Assembly (NCBI RefSeq): GCF_002443255.2
Contig: NW_019211456.1
Span: 48,916,486 to 48,980,485 of the forward strand
Length of the DNA: 64,000 nucleotides
From: Varroa destructor
Lineage: Eukaryota > Arthropoda > Arachnida > Mesostigmata > Varroidae
Reading direction: 5' to 3'
Shown: positions 13,323 through 25,684 of the stretch, piece after piece
How positions within the stretch are numbered: the stretch's first letter is position 1
How the letters are laid out: every line of letters starts with the position of its first letter
Translations under genes and position numbers: made by a program
The notes under the pieces: generated by a model
Database searches by the model: none
Told to the model about the DNA's origin: nothing
What the model saw: only the letters and a program-made list of their open reading frames with translations

Positions 13323-13533
13323 CTTGCAGTAAGTCTTCTCGTAAACGTAAAATTTGCATAGAGGTAGTCGTACTCCGTAAAAATCCACTGTTCCCTGGCT
13401 TTATGGGGTTTTGGTGGAGCTACATCGAACTGCAATGGCGCATTGTGATCCACGAGATTAAGGGAAATGTTCTGATACGGAGACGACTCTTCATCCATCC
13501 AGTGCAGCGTGGCCTCCGAAGATGGAGTTGATA
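13323..13533 (-). CDS. Cys-loop receptor, exon 5 (loop C region to pre-TM1)
   Basis: The acceptor is TTGTTACCAG|TA and the donor is GCAAG|GTTTGT. It takes one base from exon 4 and leaves two (211 nt), so the phases agree. It carries EATLHWMDEE, the W-containing strand after the Cys loop. It ends ANFTFTRRL, the F-x-F-x-R-R-x strand before TM1. Sequons NIS and NFT are present. The exon has no cysteine, so the second disulphide that marks the GluCl, glycine and histamine-gated chloride groups is absent. The loop C region is also unusual, with a basic PPKPHKAREQW segment. Confidence 0.88.
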
Positions 13534-13985
13534 CTGGTAACAAAGTTAATCCTCATTACCACTATGACGTTGATGAGGCACAAAACAAGTAACGCGACGG
13601 ATTTGAACCTATGTTTAACCCTACTGATATTCTATGTTATGTTTGATTGAGAACCTTATATATGGCGTTTCTTTGCGTCATCGAGCGTTTTGCTAGCAAC
13701 GCAAGATTAAGGCGATTGGCTAACGCGGATCTACAAAGGATAACTTAGAATTTTATAATATAAATATTATTTTCTGGTGTCTGTCACTAGCCAAAACGTA
13801 ACAGCGAACGCGGCAAGATACGAAAAATTAAATATAATTATATTGTCTGATACAAAAGTACTCCATCTAGCCGCGTTTAAAGAAAGCGGATTCAGTATAA
13901 ATCCTCACGATATGAACTCTGGCCAGATCACAGTTTAGCCGATAGACTATGTTATACTATCATAATAAAGACCAAATTAACTTAC

Positions 13986-14068
13986 ACAGTCCTACTTTGA
14001 GAAAACAGTGTTGGACGTCCATCGGATATTTTTGAAGGTTCATTAGGCAGTCCACTTGAAATAAATAC
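13986..14068 (-). CDS. Cys-loop receptor, exon 4 (the Cys loop)
   Basis: The acceptor is TTTGCTCGGTATGCAG|G and the donor is GGACTGT|GTAAGT. Length is 83 nt, entry phase 2, exit phase 1. It contains CLMNLQKYPMDVQHC: two cysteines separated by 13 residues, with the inner Y-P-M-D motif. This is the defining feature of the pentameric Cys-loop family and forms the disulphide loop that couples ligand binding to the pore. Met-Asp after the Pro and Gln two residues before the second Cys fit the invertebrate anion-channel branch. Confidence 0.93.
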
Positions 14069-14528
14069 CTGCATACCGAGCAAACATTGTTGTGTACCTT
14101 CCTAAACATCTGAATACTTGTTTTTTCAGTCAAGGAAATCATTGGCAGGGACATGTGACACAATGTTGAAAAGGGAAAAGCGGCAGGGAAACAATCCTGC
14201 AGGCATAATTGAATAAATGAAAAGTTAAACATTGGGCCAAGTACGAGTTTGAAAACGAAAGTTTTTTTTCGGCCGTTTAGTTTTTCAATACATAGATAGT
14301 TTGTAGATACGTATATACGCAAACATCATATAAACACATCAGAGAAATCAAATTTTCCATGCTAGGAACGTTGTCTGAAGATCGCTGATATCGACATAAC
14401 AATTTACCCACGTAGGTGGGTATGAAAAATGTGATGGCACGATGCACGGCGTCTCTATAGTAAGCGTAAGATTCCCTGTCTGAGAGTACGGACACAACAA
14501 TGAATATAGAAAAAAAGAAAACTAATAC

Positions 14529-14758
14529 CTGGTAGTTCTATAGAGGTAGCCGTCGTCGAGTATTTTGACGAACCTGTTTGTGACCGATTCCTTGAAAAGG
14601 TAGCCACTTTTTGAATTAACAAATATCATGTCAGGCTTCCAGATTTTTGTGTAGATCTCTTCCGGCACAATGCGAACCGACGAATTCTTGATCAGATGTT
14701 CGAGAATTAAGCGATCATCCTTCCACATGTCAAGCACAAACATGTGTAGACGAAAGCC
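14529..14758 (-). CDS. Cys-loop receptor, exon 3 (ligand-binding loops D and A)
   Basis: The exon opens at TATGTAG|GGC in phase 0 and closes at ACCAG|GTATTAG in phase 2 (230 nt). It reads on from SEANM with GFRLHMFVLDMWKDDRL, the W-x-D-x-R-L strand seen in nearly all anion-type Cys-loop subunits. Next comes IWKPDMIFVNSKSG, the W-x-P-D loop A signature. It ends in ILDDGYLYRTTR, the D-G-x-x-x-Y-x-x-R strand before the Cys loop. A sequon (NSS) is present. Family membership is secure from these motifs. In place of the His often found after the N-x-K stretch it has LFKES, so it is not a close copy of the GABA or glutamate receptors I know. Confidence 0.92.
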
Positions 14759-16055
14759 CTACATATACGGGGCGAATACAACAGTGCGAAAAATGACAAA
14801 GGCATTCATTTAACGTCACACGAAAAGTTTGCCCCGCTATCTTCTCTTGGTACAACTTAGCACGGAACAGGGATTTGCACTGGTGCTTTATCTGGCGTAG
14901 TTGATCACCTCCAATTAATCTACCTTTTATCTATGCAAACAACTGTCGGAAGAAAATTCAGGAAACGAAACAGAGGCTAATACAACTTGAAAAATTGAAC
15001 TAACTTTGAATAAAATTAACTAATTTATATTTAATATAATACTACTTGTAATATAAATATAATTAATTAACGGTTGAGATATAGTGATTTGCGACCAAGG
15101 CTCGTCATATACTTTGTTGCGAGTATCGCTTGTCGCTGCAGACCTGAACTACCTTAAAATGCGTACAGGTGTCGTCATGTACGTTTGATACCGCGCTGAA
15201 AACGCACTGTTGTAAATAGTACGTTGTTTGATAGAAAACATTAACAAACACCATAGGGTTTAAGCTAGAGCAAGGTAACTAATGATCGATTCCCCATACG
15301 TAACATTGTTACGTATAAAAACAATGACGGTCGCGATCACCTGCGAGCCATACTTGATATATACATATTTATCCGCTCGCATAGGAACGGGCATGCCAGC
15401 AATCCCCTTACCCGAGCATGGCGTCGCACGTATTTTAGTGACAGGTGTACCGAAATGTATATATATATATATATGAATCGTTTTCACAGAACAAAATCGG
15501 AATGTATCTAAACACCGACAAATTATATAAAAATCAATATACCAAAGAATGACTACTAGGCATAAAGAAGGAAAGGACATCTTCAAACACGGGGCTCCGT
15601 TTTGACGAAGACTGAGAAAGAAATAATGTACATTTTACGAAGTACGTATTTATGAGGCAGGGTGTAAAAGGCTTTCGCTGTTGACAACCGCCATGTCATA
15701 TTCAACATTTGTTCATATAATTTCGACATATTTCTTTCGATTCAATTTCTCTTCTAACAGAGATAAGACCCTAGCGAGATTTACTCTATTTAGTACAGTC
15801 GCTGATTGAGTAGAATACGAGTAGTCCTTTTGTCAAGCTAGAATAGATACATGTTTTATAACTATATATATATTTATTTTCCAATAAAAGCAATATCAAT
15901 ACCGTACTGCACAACTGATAATTGCCTGGTTGAAACATACGCCGAGAAGCACAGATCCATAATTTTCCCATATATATATATATATGTTTCTTCATTATAC
16001 TTTCGCGTATCTACCTTATCATTCTAAATATACCATCATCAAACAAGTACCCAGC

Positions 16056-16073
16056 TTTTTTTTTTTTTTTTTT
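16056..16073. repeat. Poly-T tract, 18 bases, in receptor intron 2
   Basis: Eighteen T bases just past the exon 2 donor (poly-A on the gene strand). Confidence 0.95.
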
Positions 16074-16083
16074 ATAACCTTAC

Positions 16084-16228
16084 CATATTGGCTTCGGATA
16101 TTTCGTCGACGTCCATGATGTGGAAAGCAACGTAAACCTTAGCGGCTGTTCCATTCGGGCCCTTCGGAGGATCGGACGAGTAATATTCTTTTGGAAATAT
16201 TTCCTTGAACACTGGATTAAGTGTAAAT
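16084..16228 (-). CDS. Cys-loop receptor, exon 2 (start of extracellular ligand-binding domain)
   Basis: The acceptor is TTTTGATTGTCAG|A and the donor is ATG|GTAAGG. With the two bases carried from exon 1 it makes 49 codons and leaves phase 0. The exon ends VYVAFHIMDVDEISEANM, which matches the first beta strands of Cys-loop receptors, where a V-x-V-x-F-x-I pattern leads into D-x-I-S-E-x-N-M. A sequon (NGT) lies in the preceding linker, which is Pro/Lys rich. The mature N-terminus would be outside the cell. An 18-base poly-T tract (poly-A on the gene strand) lies in the intron just past the donor. Confidence 0.87.
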
Positions 16229-17203
16229 CTGACAATCAAAATTATCAGGTAAGCGGACTTCAATAAACTCATTGCTAACCGAGCATGTCCTGTATTTTTT
16301 GGTAAAATAAAAAACACACTGGTAGAATATTTTAAAAAACTATAAACATACAAAATGTTATTGAGCAGCTACTGCAGTTGTGAATTGGTTGAAATTTTTC
16401 AGCGCCATTTTGTAAGGCGTCACACAAGTTTTCAAACCATTTTAAAATTAATTCTTTAGATGCGCATCTAAGTTGACGCTTCCTCTAACAGATGGCCTGG
16501 TGCGGAAACGTCAAAAGAAGATACTTGGTTGAGTTTCGAAATACGACGTAGTCAGAAATCAGGATTTGGTATCGACATTAACATAGAAAACAGCGACTTT
16601 TAAGAGAAGAAAGAACACTTGTAAGAATCGGATATACGAAAAGAACACTGGCGATGATATGAGCAAAGGTGAAAAAAGCGTCGTGAGACTTAAGGACAAG
16701 CAGCTACAGAGTGTTGCATCGACGCAAGAACGCCGGAATGGATCTCTTACTCTCGAAAGGGCTTACAACTGAGATCGTAATAGGAACATCTCCTAAAACT
16801 TCAAGCGGCCCTTTTCGCTTCTCGAGATGATTATACGCATTAATATATTTGAAGGCGTCTTTTATTGTTGTTCTAAGTAGCCATAAAGGACTTATTGGTA
16901 TACCGACCGTTTTTCTAGCTAGTTGGATTCAAGGTCAGATATCTTAAATAACAAAAGTCGCTTTTATGTCGCGAAAAGTATCGCCAATATTCTTCAAAAA
17001 GCTAAGATTTGCCAGTAACAGATAGAACGCTTCTATTCTTTGTCCGTGGTTTGAGATGGGGTATTTTGAAGATGTGAAATTTCTAAAAAAATGTCTCTAT
17101 TTCAGTATTTTACTACAATGAAAGCAAACACAAAATGCTACCAGGACCCATGAAAAATCGTGCTGTTTATATTCGAAACCGCCTGAAGATGGTGGGTTTT
17201 ATC

Positions 17204-17900
17204 CCTTTCATTCTGGAAATTTCGGTGCGGGCTATGCTCCTCGTAACGGTCGACTAATTAAAGAAAAAGTTGATGAAATTATTGCGAACGTTGGACGTGT
17301 AGCCATGATATCGCCCAGAAACCAAGCGGCCACTACCAAGCGATCTTAAACCATTCGATGTTTGGAAAGAATCCACGCAATCGTACTTCCATCTAAAAAA
17401 TTGTATAGAAACGCAACGAAGTTGAACTATCGATCAAGCGGGTGCTGAAAAATCGATCACGCATGACATAGCAATAATGTACGAATTTGAAGGGTAAGGT
17501 AACAAGGTACTGTACATTTTGCAACATAACCCAGACTAATGCCAAAGAAGCTACTAGTTTTCTGCTTGACGAGAACGGGGAGGGATCGTGCATTTTGAAT
17601 TACTGCTTGGCAAATCGATTGTATCGAACCTTCACTGTTAACGAGTAACAAGATTGCTGTTAAGCCATTGGAAAAACAGAGAAAGTGTCATATCCCAACA
17701 CCAGATCAGGTACATGCTTAGCTACGCGACGAAACTTGAAAGAACTTTGATGGGAAATTTCAATACATCCGCCGTTTAGCCCGCATCTTGCACCATCAAG
17801 CTATCATCCGTTTCGGTTTTCAGAGAATTTTCTTACACTTACTTTCTACAGAATTTTCTTAATAGGGCTGATTTAGTTTCAATGAGAAAACGCAACAATC
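17204..17900 (+). mobile_element. Mariner transposase relic inside receptor intron 1
   Basis: The clearest piece is at 17766-17819, which reads HPPFSPHLAPSSYHPFRF. That matches the mariner C-terminal signature HPPYSPDLAPSDYH, with the last catalytic Asp replaced by Ser and the D of SPDL replaced by H. Upstream, a stretch near 17252-17290 (LIKEKVDEIIANVGRVAM) could be the helix-turn-helix linker, but stops and frame changes break the rest. The element is opposite in direction to the receptor gene and sits inside its 4.8-kb first intron. It cannot be active. Terminal repeats were not located, so the limits are approximate. Confidence 0.55.
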
Positions 17901-20900
17901 ACTTATCAGAATTGTTCGCCTAGAAATCATCGAAGTTTATAACGGTATAATCGCAATTTCGCCTAAAAAATGACAGAATTGTCAATCACAATGGTGCATT
18001 TTGAGTTGATTTTAGAACTGAAGAAGCATTTGCTTCAATTTTAGCTTAAACAAGTCAATGCTTATTCTTTAAGAATCCATTGTACACTTTACAATATTTA
18101 TTTTTCATGATTAAACGTTTTGAATTTTCCCGCTATTGCGTGCTCTTTTAGACATCTTTGTTTTATTATAGATTCATACTGGTTTCGGTATGCTCAGTGC
18201 TAGCTTTTTTAAGAATCGTTATTTTAATGCATTGTTATCAAAGATACTTATCATTTGTTTCTATAAGCTATAATTATGGCACTGTTTTATATATCAATAG
18301 TTTTGCTTTCTATCGCCATTCTCCATCCATCATTCATAACTCGCGCTTTTTAGCTGACTATTGTTAGCTTTGTCCGAGTTGCCAGTACTTATAGAGTTGC
18401 TAGTCCGTTTTCCAGTTGAAATGGATCTGCAGACGATTAGTTCTTATATGATATTTACCGTTTGCGTCTCTTTAACCCTGTTCTCTTCTATGCCTTGTAT
18501 GCTTTTTTTTATGATGCAAAGTTTTTTATGCTAACTTAAAGTTACAATATTAGCCAAACTTCGTACTCCAGGCTTCTATTTTAGAAGCTTCAATAAATTT
18601 TTCCGATTTTACGCGCAATTGGATTGCCTTTAAGTATTACTCGGACGGCTGGACCCTTTCGGTCAGATCAAAGGAAATGTTTCTACGCCTAGTTTTAAAC
18701 TTAGACCACCTTGCGTCTCCCTAGGTAAACATGTTACCACTTTACGGGGATTGTGTTACAAACTTTAAGTCTTACAAACAATTGCGTTGCGAATTTCCGG
18801 ACTTGCGTCTAGCGTTAGCATGACATCTGCGTATTTTACGACGTGTATAAACACGCTTCGTCATAGCAATACGCGTGACGTTATGAACCCAGAGGAGCTT
18901 GATAGACTTTTTATTAGTAGAGTAAATTGTTATTCCTTTTCGGCTATTTTTTGTAATTCTTCTCTCGTTTCATCGTATACGCCAACTACGCCATTTCTTT
19001 CTCCGCACAAGTGCAAGGCAATCTTCTATGGAACAATGATGGGTCAACAGTGATTTTCCTTTATAAACGTATCGTTTTCTTTAGCTATAACAAGGTACGT
19101 TAGCTTATTAGACACTAGTTTCAAGAGCCCACACTATCCAATATTGATCGAAGGTCCGCAGCAGTACCTATGATAACTATATCAATATATTAGACTGTAT
19201 GCGTACATATAATTTGCGGATATTTTAAAACGGGCATGCAGCACAGATGCTAGCCTTGAGAGGCACAATATAAGCTGCTGTTAAGTTGGTGTTCTAAGTT
19301 GAGGCAGCGTAATAAATTTTAGGTGTTGTCTAGCGACACAAAGTGTGGGGTTATAGTTCGTCCCTTCGTTTTTTCGTGGTCGGGGTATCGGATCGACGCA
19401 AGTGAGTAATAAGATCACATTCGTTATGGAGTAGATAATGTATTAGGTTATGTTAGGTAGATGTACGTTAACGATCTCACTTGCCACGTTCACGAAAAAA
19501 CCCGAGTGTCTCCGTGCTGTATGATTTAAAACGTAACTCCGAAGAAAATCATTATTCCGCTGATCGATATCTGGTTTGTCGAGTTCTGGAGTTCGAAACG
19601 AAATTCATGGATGGACTCGCATTCAGAATACATCAAGAAATCTATTTCATAACCATGTATAAAGTTTTAGCCTTCAAGGAACGATATGAGGTCGGGGAAT
19701 GAAGAGTTTTCAGATTGCCGCACAGGTGCGTATCCACGACATTGTAGTTCGTTAGCAACATTTACTGGCATAGTTTCGTAGAATTAATTTTTGATAGGGT
19801 TTTCTGTGTATGATAAGTCAAGTTGTCCAAGTTACCAATAGGACATTTGTAGGATATTCGAGCAGAATAAAGCCTGCCTCTCAAAACACCTATGCATGAA
19901 GGTGTTAGAATTCAGTGTTCTATAACAATACAAGGCGAGGATTTGCAAATAATTTTTATGCTCTTGCCTCTGGAACAGTACGCTTCCTATATATTAGATA
20001 AAAAAAACTGTATCTTTGGCTGTTTTTTAGGATCTGCACTACCTTAAAGTATTCCCTTGTGACTATATATCTTTATAGGGTCTACATGATATGGTTTGCT
20101 TAAATGGTAGGCATGTGGTTTTAGCAACTTTCTTCAAGGACCTGCTAGAATATTCGTATAGCTGTCATACTAAAAAAACCGGATCGTTACTTATCAACTT
20201 TTTTATAAAGCAATTTCGATTACTAGAAAATGCCACTCGCTGATTAACAGCTTTTTAATTAACGTTCCGTCTGTCCGAAAGTGTATCTTCCCATCTTACC
20301 GCCAAGGCCGCAATTAGGTAAAGAATCAGCTCGGAATAAATTATTACATTCTGCTATCGTGAAGACTTTTCAAAAAATATAATGGAAGTCGGCAGTTAGC
20401 AACAAATTATGAACCTGTTTTTCATCGCCTCTGACGCGAATCACGGCACAGGCCTGGTAGCCTTCCGCAAGCGCACTTTAGAACGTATTTAGTTAGTTTT
20501 TATATAGATTGGGAAAAAATAATGTTCAAAGTGACACGTTCGATCGATGTTCATGTTAAATAGATATCTGTATGCATTACTGTTATGTGCAGTATTGTTT
20601 TTATGTAACGAAAAGGTAAACCGATTCACTTGCTACCACGACGCATTGTGAAACAGAAGCCCCATATCCCGAACTTTGATTGAAATCTAAGGAACAGACA
20701 TATACAGATGTGCTGATTCATAATGCCCCCTGGTCACCGGGTAAATGTGAATACGCTACCTACCGACAGAAAATTTGCAACTGTTCAAGCTACGTTTCAT
20801 CAGAATTGAGGATGGCCTAATTCAGACAGCCCCTTTTCGTTAGTGTTTCATGACGAAAACTTCGAAAGGCGGAATCTTTACGTCGCTTTGTGGGGACATT

Positions 20901-21041
20901 TTTGCGGCTGCCGGACGTAAATGCATCCTTCTCATAGCTCTAAACAGGCTGTTTTGAACTGACTGGCGGAACTGGCCTCCTGCTAGAGCGGATTGTTTTG
21001 ATCGTCACTTAATATTAAAGGCTCTTCATGCCTATACATAC

Positions 21042-21097
21042 CTCTCAGCGTTATTTGCGACAACGAGAAAAGCGATAGCCCCCAACAGTGACCGCAT
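21042..21097 (-). CDS. Cys-loop chloride channel-like receptor, exon 1 (start codon and signal peptide)
   Basis: This is the first coding exon of the receptor gene that runs leftwards to 11470. The ATG at 21097-21095 has A at -3 (AAGATGC) and is the first in-frame ATG. The frame is open upstream but holds no other ATG. It encodes MRSLLGAIAFLVVANNAE, a typical secretory signal peptide: a basic residue, a hydrophobic core and small residues near the end. It stops at a strong donor, GAGAG|GTATGT. Two bases (AG) are left over, and the A opening exon 2 completes an Arg codon, so the phases agree across a 4813-base intron. This phase match and the need of a receptor for a leader are the reasons for the link. 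A cDNA read could still show a different first exon. Confidence 0.68.
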
Positions 21098-21399
21098 CTT
21101 TTGAGCCAGCTCCTTACAAACTGAGCAGACAATGTGTGTGTAGATCCTAAAACTTCTCGAACAGCAGCTAGCATTTACTTCATTCGATACTCCTACTGCT
21201 TCCTTCTGACGTTCTTGTTCTTGAAAAATATATCCATGATGAAAGTTATGACGGACTCGTTCTTCATAACTGACGCGAGCTTCTACAACATAATTTTTAC
21301 ATAACTTCAATCATTCTAGTCAACTGACAAACAAAATTATCACTCTGTCGGTGCAAGATGCGATGAAGCATGCCAGCCTTTTTCCAAAATGCACTTAAG

Positions 21400-22300
21400 G
21401 TGACCTTTCGAACTCCAAGTGTCAGATCGTGCCGCAGAAGAACTCCTCTTTTCCCACTGGAGATCTATCTTTGTGGTTTCTTAACGATATGTCACGCGAT
21501 ATGTCAATACGTGGAGGGTCGCTAGGCCTGTTCGCTGATTCAACTGGACCAATAACACAGGCTAACTACCACCGCTGTCGTCACCGTCGCCACGCCGTTG
21601 CCACTCTACTCACCCATCCTAGTAGGTGGCTATCCTTCTCCTGATTGTTATCCTTCGCATAAGCAGCTTCTCAATAGACAATCTTCCAGGCACTGAATCG
21701 CCTTGCGTTGCGTCGGTTTCCGCAGCCGCAGCCGCCGCCGCCGCCGCCGCCTCCGGGAAGGTACTGCTAGCAAAGCGTTGCTGCCGTCGCGGTTGCAGCG
21801 GCGGTAACATTCATACAGCTTCGCTGTCAGCAGCGAAAAAGGCAGCATCAGCGAAACCGGCACACTCACTCTCGTCGTTTCGGAAATGTACCGCCGCTCC
21901 GAGGAGATGAAAGCCATACGGAAGAGGTTAACACAATAGACGAAAACCGTGCGTGTACGTGAAGGAGTGGGGGTGGGTGACGACGAGATATAAGAAATTG
22001 GACAAAGAAGGGACGAGCATAGAAGGGAGATAGGCAAGATGAACAGAGATGAAAAGCTCCGAGAGAAAGCGAACAGGAGCCAAGACGAGCGACGTGACCG
22101 GCATCAGAAAAGCCTGCTCTTCCCCTTACCGCCGATGGCAGCTCTTGCGGCAAGCTTGCCGGCGGACAGGCTGGCGGCAAAGCAGAATGGGATAGGATAC
22201 ATGGCGCTGGTGCAATGCGCCGGCGTTGCGGGCGCGCAGCTCATCGCTAGTCAGTCCTAGTCATCGTTCGCGCGATGGGACTGGCACGTTGCCATGCCAG
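21400..22300. promoter_or_regulatory. GC-rich, CpG-rich block upstream of the receptor gene; possible promoter or 5' UTR region
   Basis: This block stands out from AT-rich surroundings by its GC content, many CpGs and a (GCC)n run. It begins about 300 bases upstream of the receptor start codon, which suits a promoter or 5' untranslated exon. Overlapping open frames on both strands here (21626-21910 plus, 21648-22037 minus) are what GC-rich sequence gives by chance. I see no clear protein family in them. The assignment is inference from base composition and position only. Confidence 0.3.
21722..21751. repeat. (GCC)n/(GCA)n triplet microsatellite
   Basis: About ten GCC/GCA triplets stand in a row. 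In one plus-strand frame they give a run of ten alanines followed by SGK and then GGAAG|GTACTG, a possible donor, so a short coding exon is not excluded. The minus frame gives Arg-rich peptide. Length variation between individuals is likely. Confidence 0.85.
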
Positions 22301-25300
22301 CATCCCCGTCAACTTTGGCAGCATAGTTGATGCCCGGTGGTTGCGGTGCCATGACCAGACAGCGGATAGGTATCGAGATGATATACCATATATATACATA
22401 CTACAGGGCAAACGAAAAGCAAGGATAATGCGTTAACGGCCGATCTAACCCGGGATAGGGTAGCTGGCGATTTTTTGTGACTAAGATGTTGCATACGACG
22501 TCAAGCCAGGTTAGCATATAAGCAGCTAGAGACAGGATAACAGAATTAGGCAAAGAGAAAGATCGAGCAGACGAGCCACAGGGAGAAAAAGAACACGGCT
22601 CATAGCTAAATAGCTCGTTACATTTAAAGTCGAGAGGCGACGAATCTGTCCCATGTTTGTGTGTCAGATACATACCTGGATTGTAGCGATGAACAGGTAT
22701 GTTATCAATAACCATCCATTCATTCTAGAGCCTGAAAGATACGAAAGGTCGGAACTAGTCGCGTCAGCCATCTGAATCCGTCAAGATGTCTCCTTTTGCG
22801 ATAGTGCCCTGTCGACCTGATGTGACGCGGTGTCGTATAGAATAATTTTAAAGGCAAGCATGAACCCACTTTTCAAAAGGCCGTCGTTGCCAAGTTCATT
22901 GTCACATATAGAGTAAAATAGGCTCATGTGGTATATATTCATAAGATAATATAGTCATAAGAATATAACAAACAAACGATAATAAATGCAAAAATACATG
23001 TAATATATATGGAACATATTACGCTAACAATGAACCGACATTGTGTACATCACAGGGTGACGAAACTTAGATAAACTCTAGCGGGCTCTAGTAATAGGCC
23101 AAAGAACACATACCCTGAAAGGTCGACCATTAGCTACCATGGTCTTCTATAGTGATATAATTCTGAATGAGCAGAAAGTAGCTGAAAATTATGCCAGTCA
23201 CGTATTCTACGCTAATATATATGTTTTACTTTAATCAATAATTTATAAAATTATCGAGAGTAATTGAAAAGCAATTGTCCTTCGAGTCTATGGTTTTTCC
23301 TTACTCGAGAAAGATTTTGACGTATGAGGATTTCTCGTATATATGTATGTATATATCAAGCTTATAAGCTGTTAAGCTCTGATTTGTAGCTATTTAAGTA
23401 GGATGATATATATATATATATACTCAATCGTATTCAATAGGGTTTTCTAACTTAGATCTTTAGATTATTTTATATAACCATATAATAAGAATATTTAGAA
23501 GTGGACAATTTTTTTTAGTTGGCAAGCCGTGTCAGTGGATTATAAGTATTATACCCTAAATGTGTGTCTTAAAAAACGGTATCTTTCCTTTTATACTCTG
23601 TTACTTTTCCTACTGTCGTTAATGGTTTCCGTGTAGACTAGGCCTTGTTCGGCGTTCAGTCTTTTCCTTGTGGCAATTCATTACGGTTGTTCAGTATATA
23701 TAAAACGTTGAAGCAGAGATCATTCATCTTAACAGTTAACTATAGTAGTTTGCTATTTGTTTCATTTTGTACGTTATTGACGCACCTGTTGCGCTCCCCA
23801 CATTTAAGATGGGGTCGTTTTAAGCTAACTGCATTGTTTAATGTCAATAAAGATTCATAGACATCACTCATGTGCCGCTGAAGGTGGGTGTCAAAATTGA
23901 AGCCTGCGAAAGTCCGTATTTATTGTTTAGAGCTGAGTTAGCCTAGGGCCGGCCTTTTAAAGTTTGACCTCTATTAATTAAATATGGTAAAAAATAAGTC
24001 CTTCAGTATTCTGATTACAGTATCTAGACCTAAAAAGTTTAATTTATTTTTTAATTAGGCGCTTTCTATACACTATAGAAAGCCTTTTTATATTTGAAAA
24101 AATTATAAATGCCTATTTGTTGTTCTCCGTGGCTCGTGCTTGCTGTTTTGGCCTGCGCTTAAGTTGCGGAGGGCCTTCATTAATAGTCTTATTTCGGTGG
24201 AATGAGTTAATTGTTTAGAACTCTTTCAGGAGTTTGTTCTGCGTCTGTAATATAGAGAAAAATCATCATGTTTGTTACCTTGTTGTCTCGGGCCAGATTC
24301 ATAGAGATACAATCGTTTGTTTTATTTTACCTTTTTTTATCTATTTTATTTATTATTTAACCTCTGTTTTATCTTTTTATATATTTATTTTTTCAATTGT
24401 TTTAATATGAGTACAAGTGCTTTCTTTACGTTAGAAATCCACTCAAGATGTTACATCTTCTTTTATTATTACTTTAGTTATAATTTCAGCGTTCGTCTTT
24501 TTTTTAGACATCTCTCACAAGAGTGCACATAAAAAACGTCGTTTTTCCATGTTTTTAAAAAGCATTGCCCTTTTCGGGCATGGCCGAAACCAAGGCCCAA
24601 GATTACGAGGGGTCCAGGGTTTAACGGGTAAGAGTCCCATAACACCAGACAAACACCACAGCTGCATTACGCATTTGCCTTCAGCCTGCTTAAAAACGGA
24701 GATGATCATGTGTGGTCAGGATGAACGTTATTGTTTAAGATATCGGAGGGCACTTCTCTGCGCGAATGCTTCTGCTAAAAAAATAACACGTGAACAACTT
24801 GCTGTCCACAACCTCGTGCAGTGTATAAGGCTGAATAGCTCGAATAGAACCTCGTTAAAAAATACCCTGCGACCTCGTGGTACTTCCTGCTTGACACAAC
24901 ACTTACAAGGAAGCGGGTTTTTACTTTTAATCTTGTAGTCAATGAGCGATGAGCTTTCGATGTGGCATAAGGTATTAGTTTCTAGGTGACGTATGGCTTC
25001 GAATTTGATCCAAGGGATAACGACCACAAGGAGTTTTAAAATAGACAAATAAACAGGCTTCTTTTTCTTTTTATCTGGTAATCAACTGCGGTAAAGTAAT
25101 TGTGGATGACAGTACATGAAGAAAAATCAGGTACCTTACGAGGATCCTTTGTTTCGGGAATCTATCACGGGAAGGAGGTGCAAGAACAGTCCAGGACTCG
25201 TTTGAATGATGATCCTACCAGTAGCCTAGTTCTATAGATCTGTAAGGCTATATGCATAATATAAAGGGTACTGATTTGTCGACACAAGTTGCGTGATAAA

Positions 25301-25680
25301 CCTTGAAGCTGACATAACGATTCCATCGAAAGAATTAAAAACTATACATTTAACATTTATACATAAATGTCTAATGTATAATTTGGCAGACGGTATGCAC
25401 CTTTAACTTTTGCCATAGTATTGATGTTTAAAATTAGTTTCTGTTCTATGCCATTTTTAACTATCGTAGAATTTTAACTTCGGCTCTGCAAAATATTACA
25501 TAAGTGATGTGATGGACTATGACCTATCAGTGTAGGCAACTTGGTAAGTGTATTCTAAGTAACAGTAGAAAATTTCGGAAGACGCTATAACAATTTTAGT
25601 TTTTATGGTTTACTCGACAAGAGAATTCTATGATAAAGAAGAAGTAACGTTTGGGAAACTAATTGGTCACAACATAATCA
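22300..25680. other. Intergenic: no supported gene
   Basis: AT-rich, with a T-rich plus strand at 24.3-24.5 kb and short TA runs at 23.34-23.42 kb. The 129-codon plus frame at 24549-24938 overlaps a 106-codon minus frame and matches nothing I know. I see no splice-supported exon. Confidence 0.5.
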
Positions 25681-25684
25681 GAAC

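Larger units (their letters stand above)
11470..21097 (-). other. Gene span: anion-type Cys-loop ligand-gated ion channel subunit (3' end not found)
   Basis: Eight exons join in frame into about 364 codons: signal peptide, extracellular domain with Cys loop, TM1, TM2 with a PAR motif, TM3 and part of the intracellular loop. Introns from 5' to 3' are 4813, 1325, 460, 452, 605, 317 and 564 bases, all GT-AG. The product should be a plasma-membrane pentameric channel subunit, probably a chloride channel opened by a transmitter or another ligand. I cannot name the ligand or an orthologue. Lack of the second Cys pair argues against GluCl and HisCl, and the sequence is too diverged to call GABA-type. 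TM4 is missing from what I could assemble. The first intron holds a mariner relic, and a LINE relic lies 3' of exon 8. Confidence 0.88.

Noticed and set aside
13590..13620. GGATTTGAACC, a reversed tRNA T-loop motif
   Set aside because: Only two bases of stem pair around the loop and the rest of a cloverleaf is absent. It lies in a receptor intron.
24549..24938. 129-codon plus-strand frame as a gene
   Set aside because: It overlaps a similar-length minus frame and no family or splice signal supports it.
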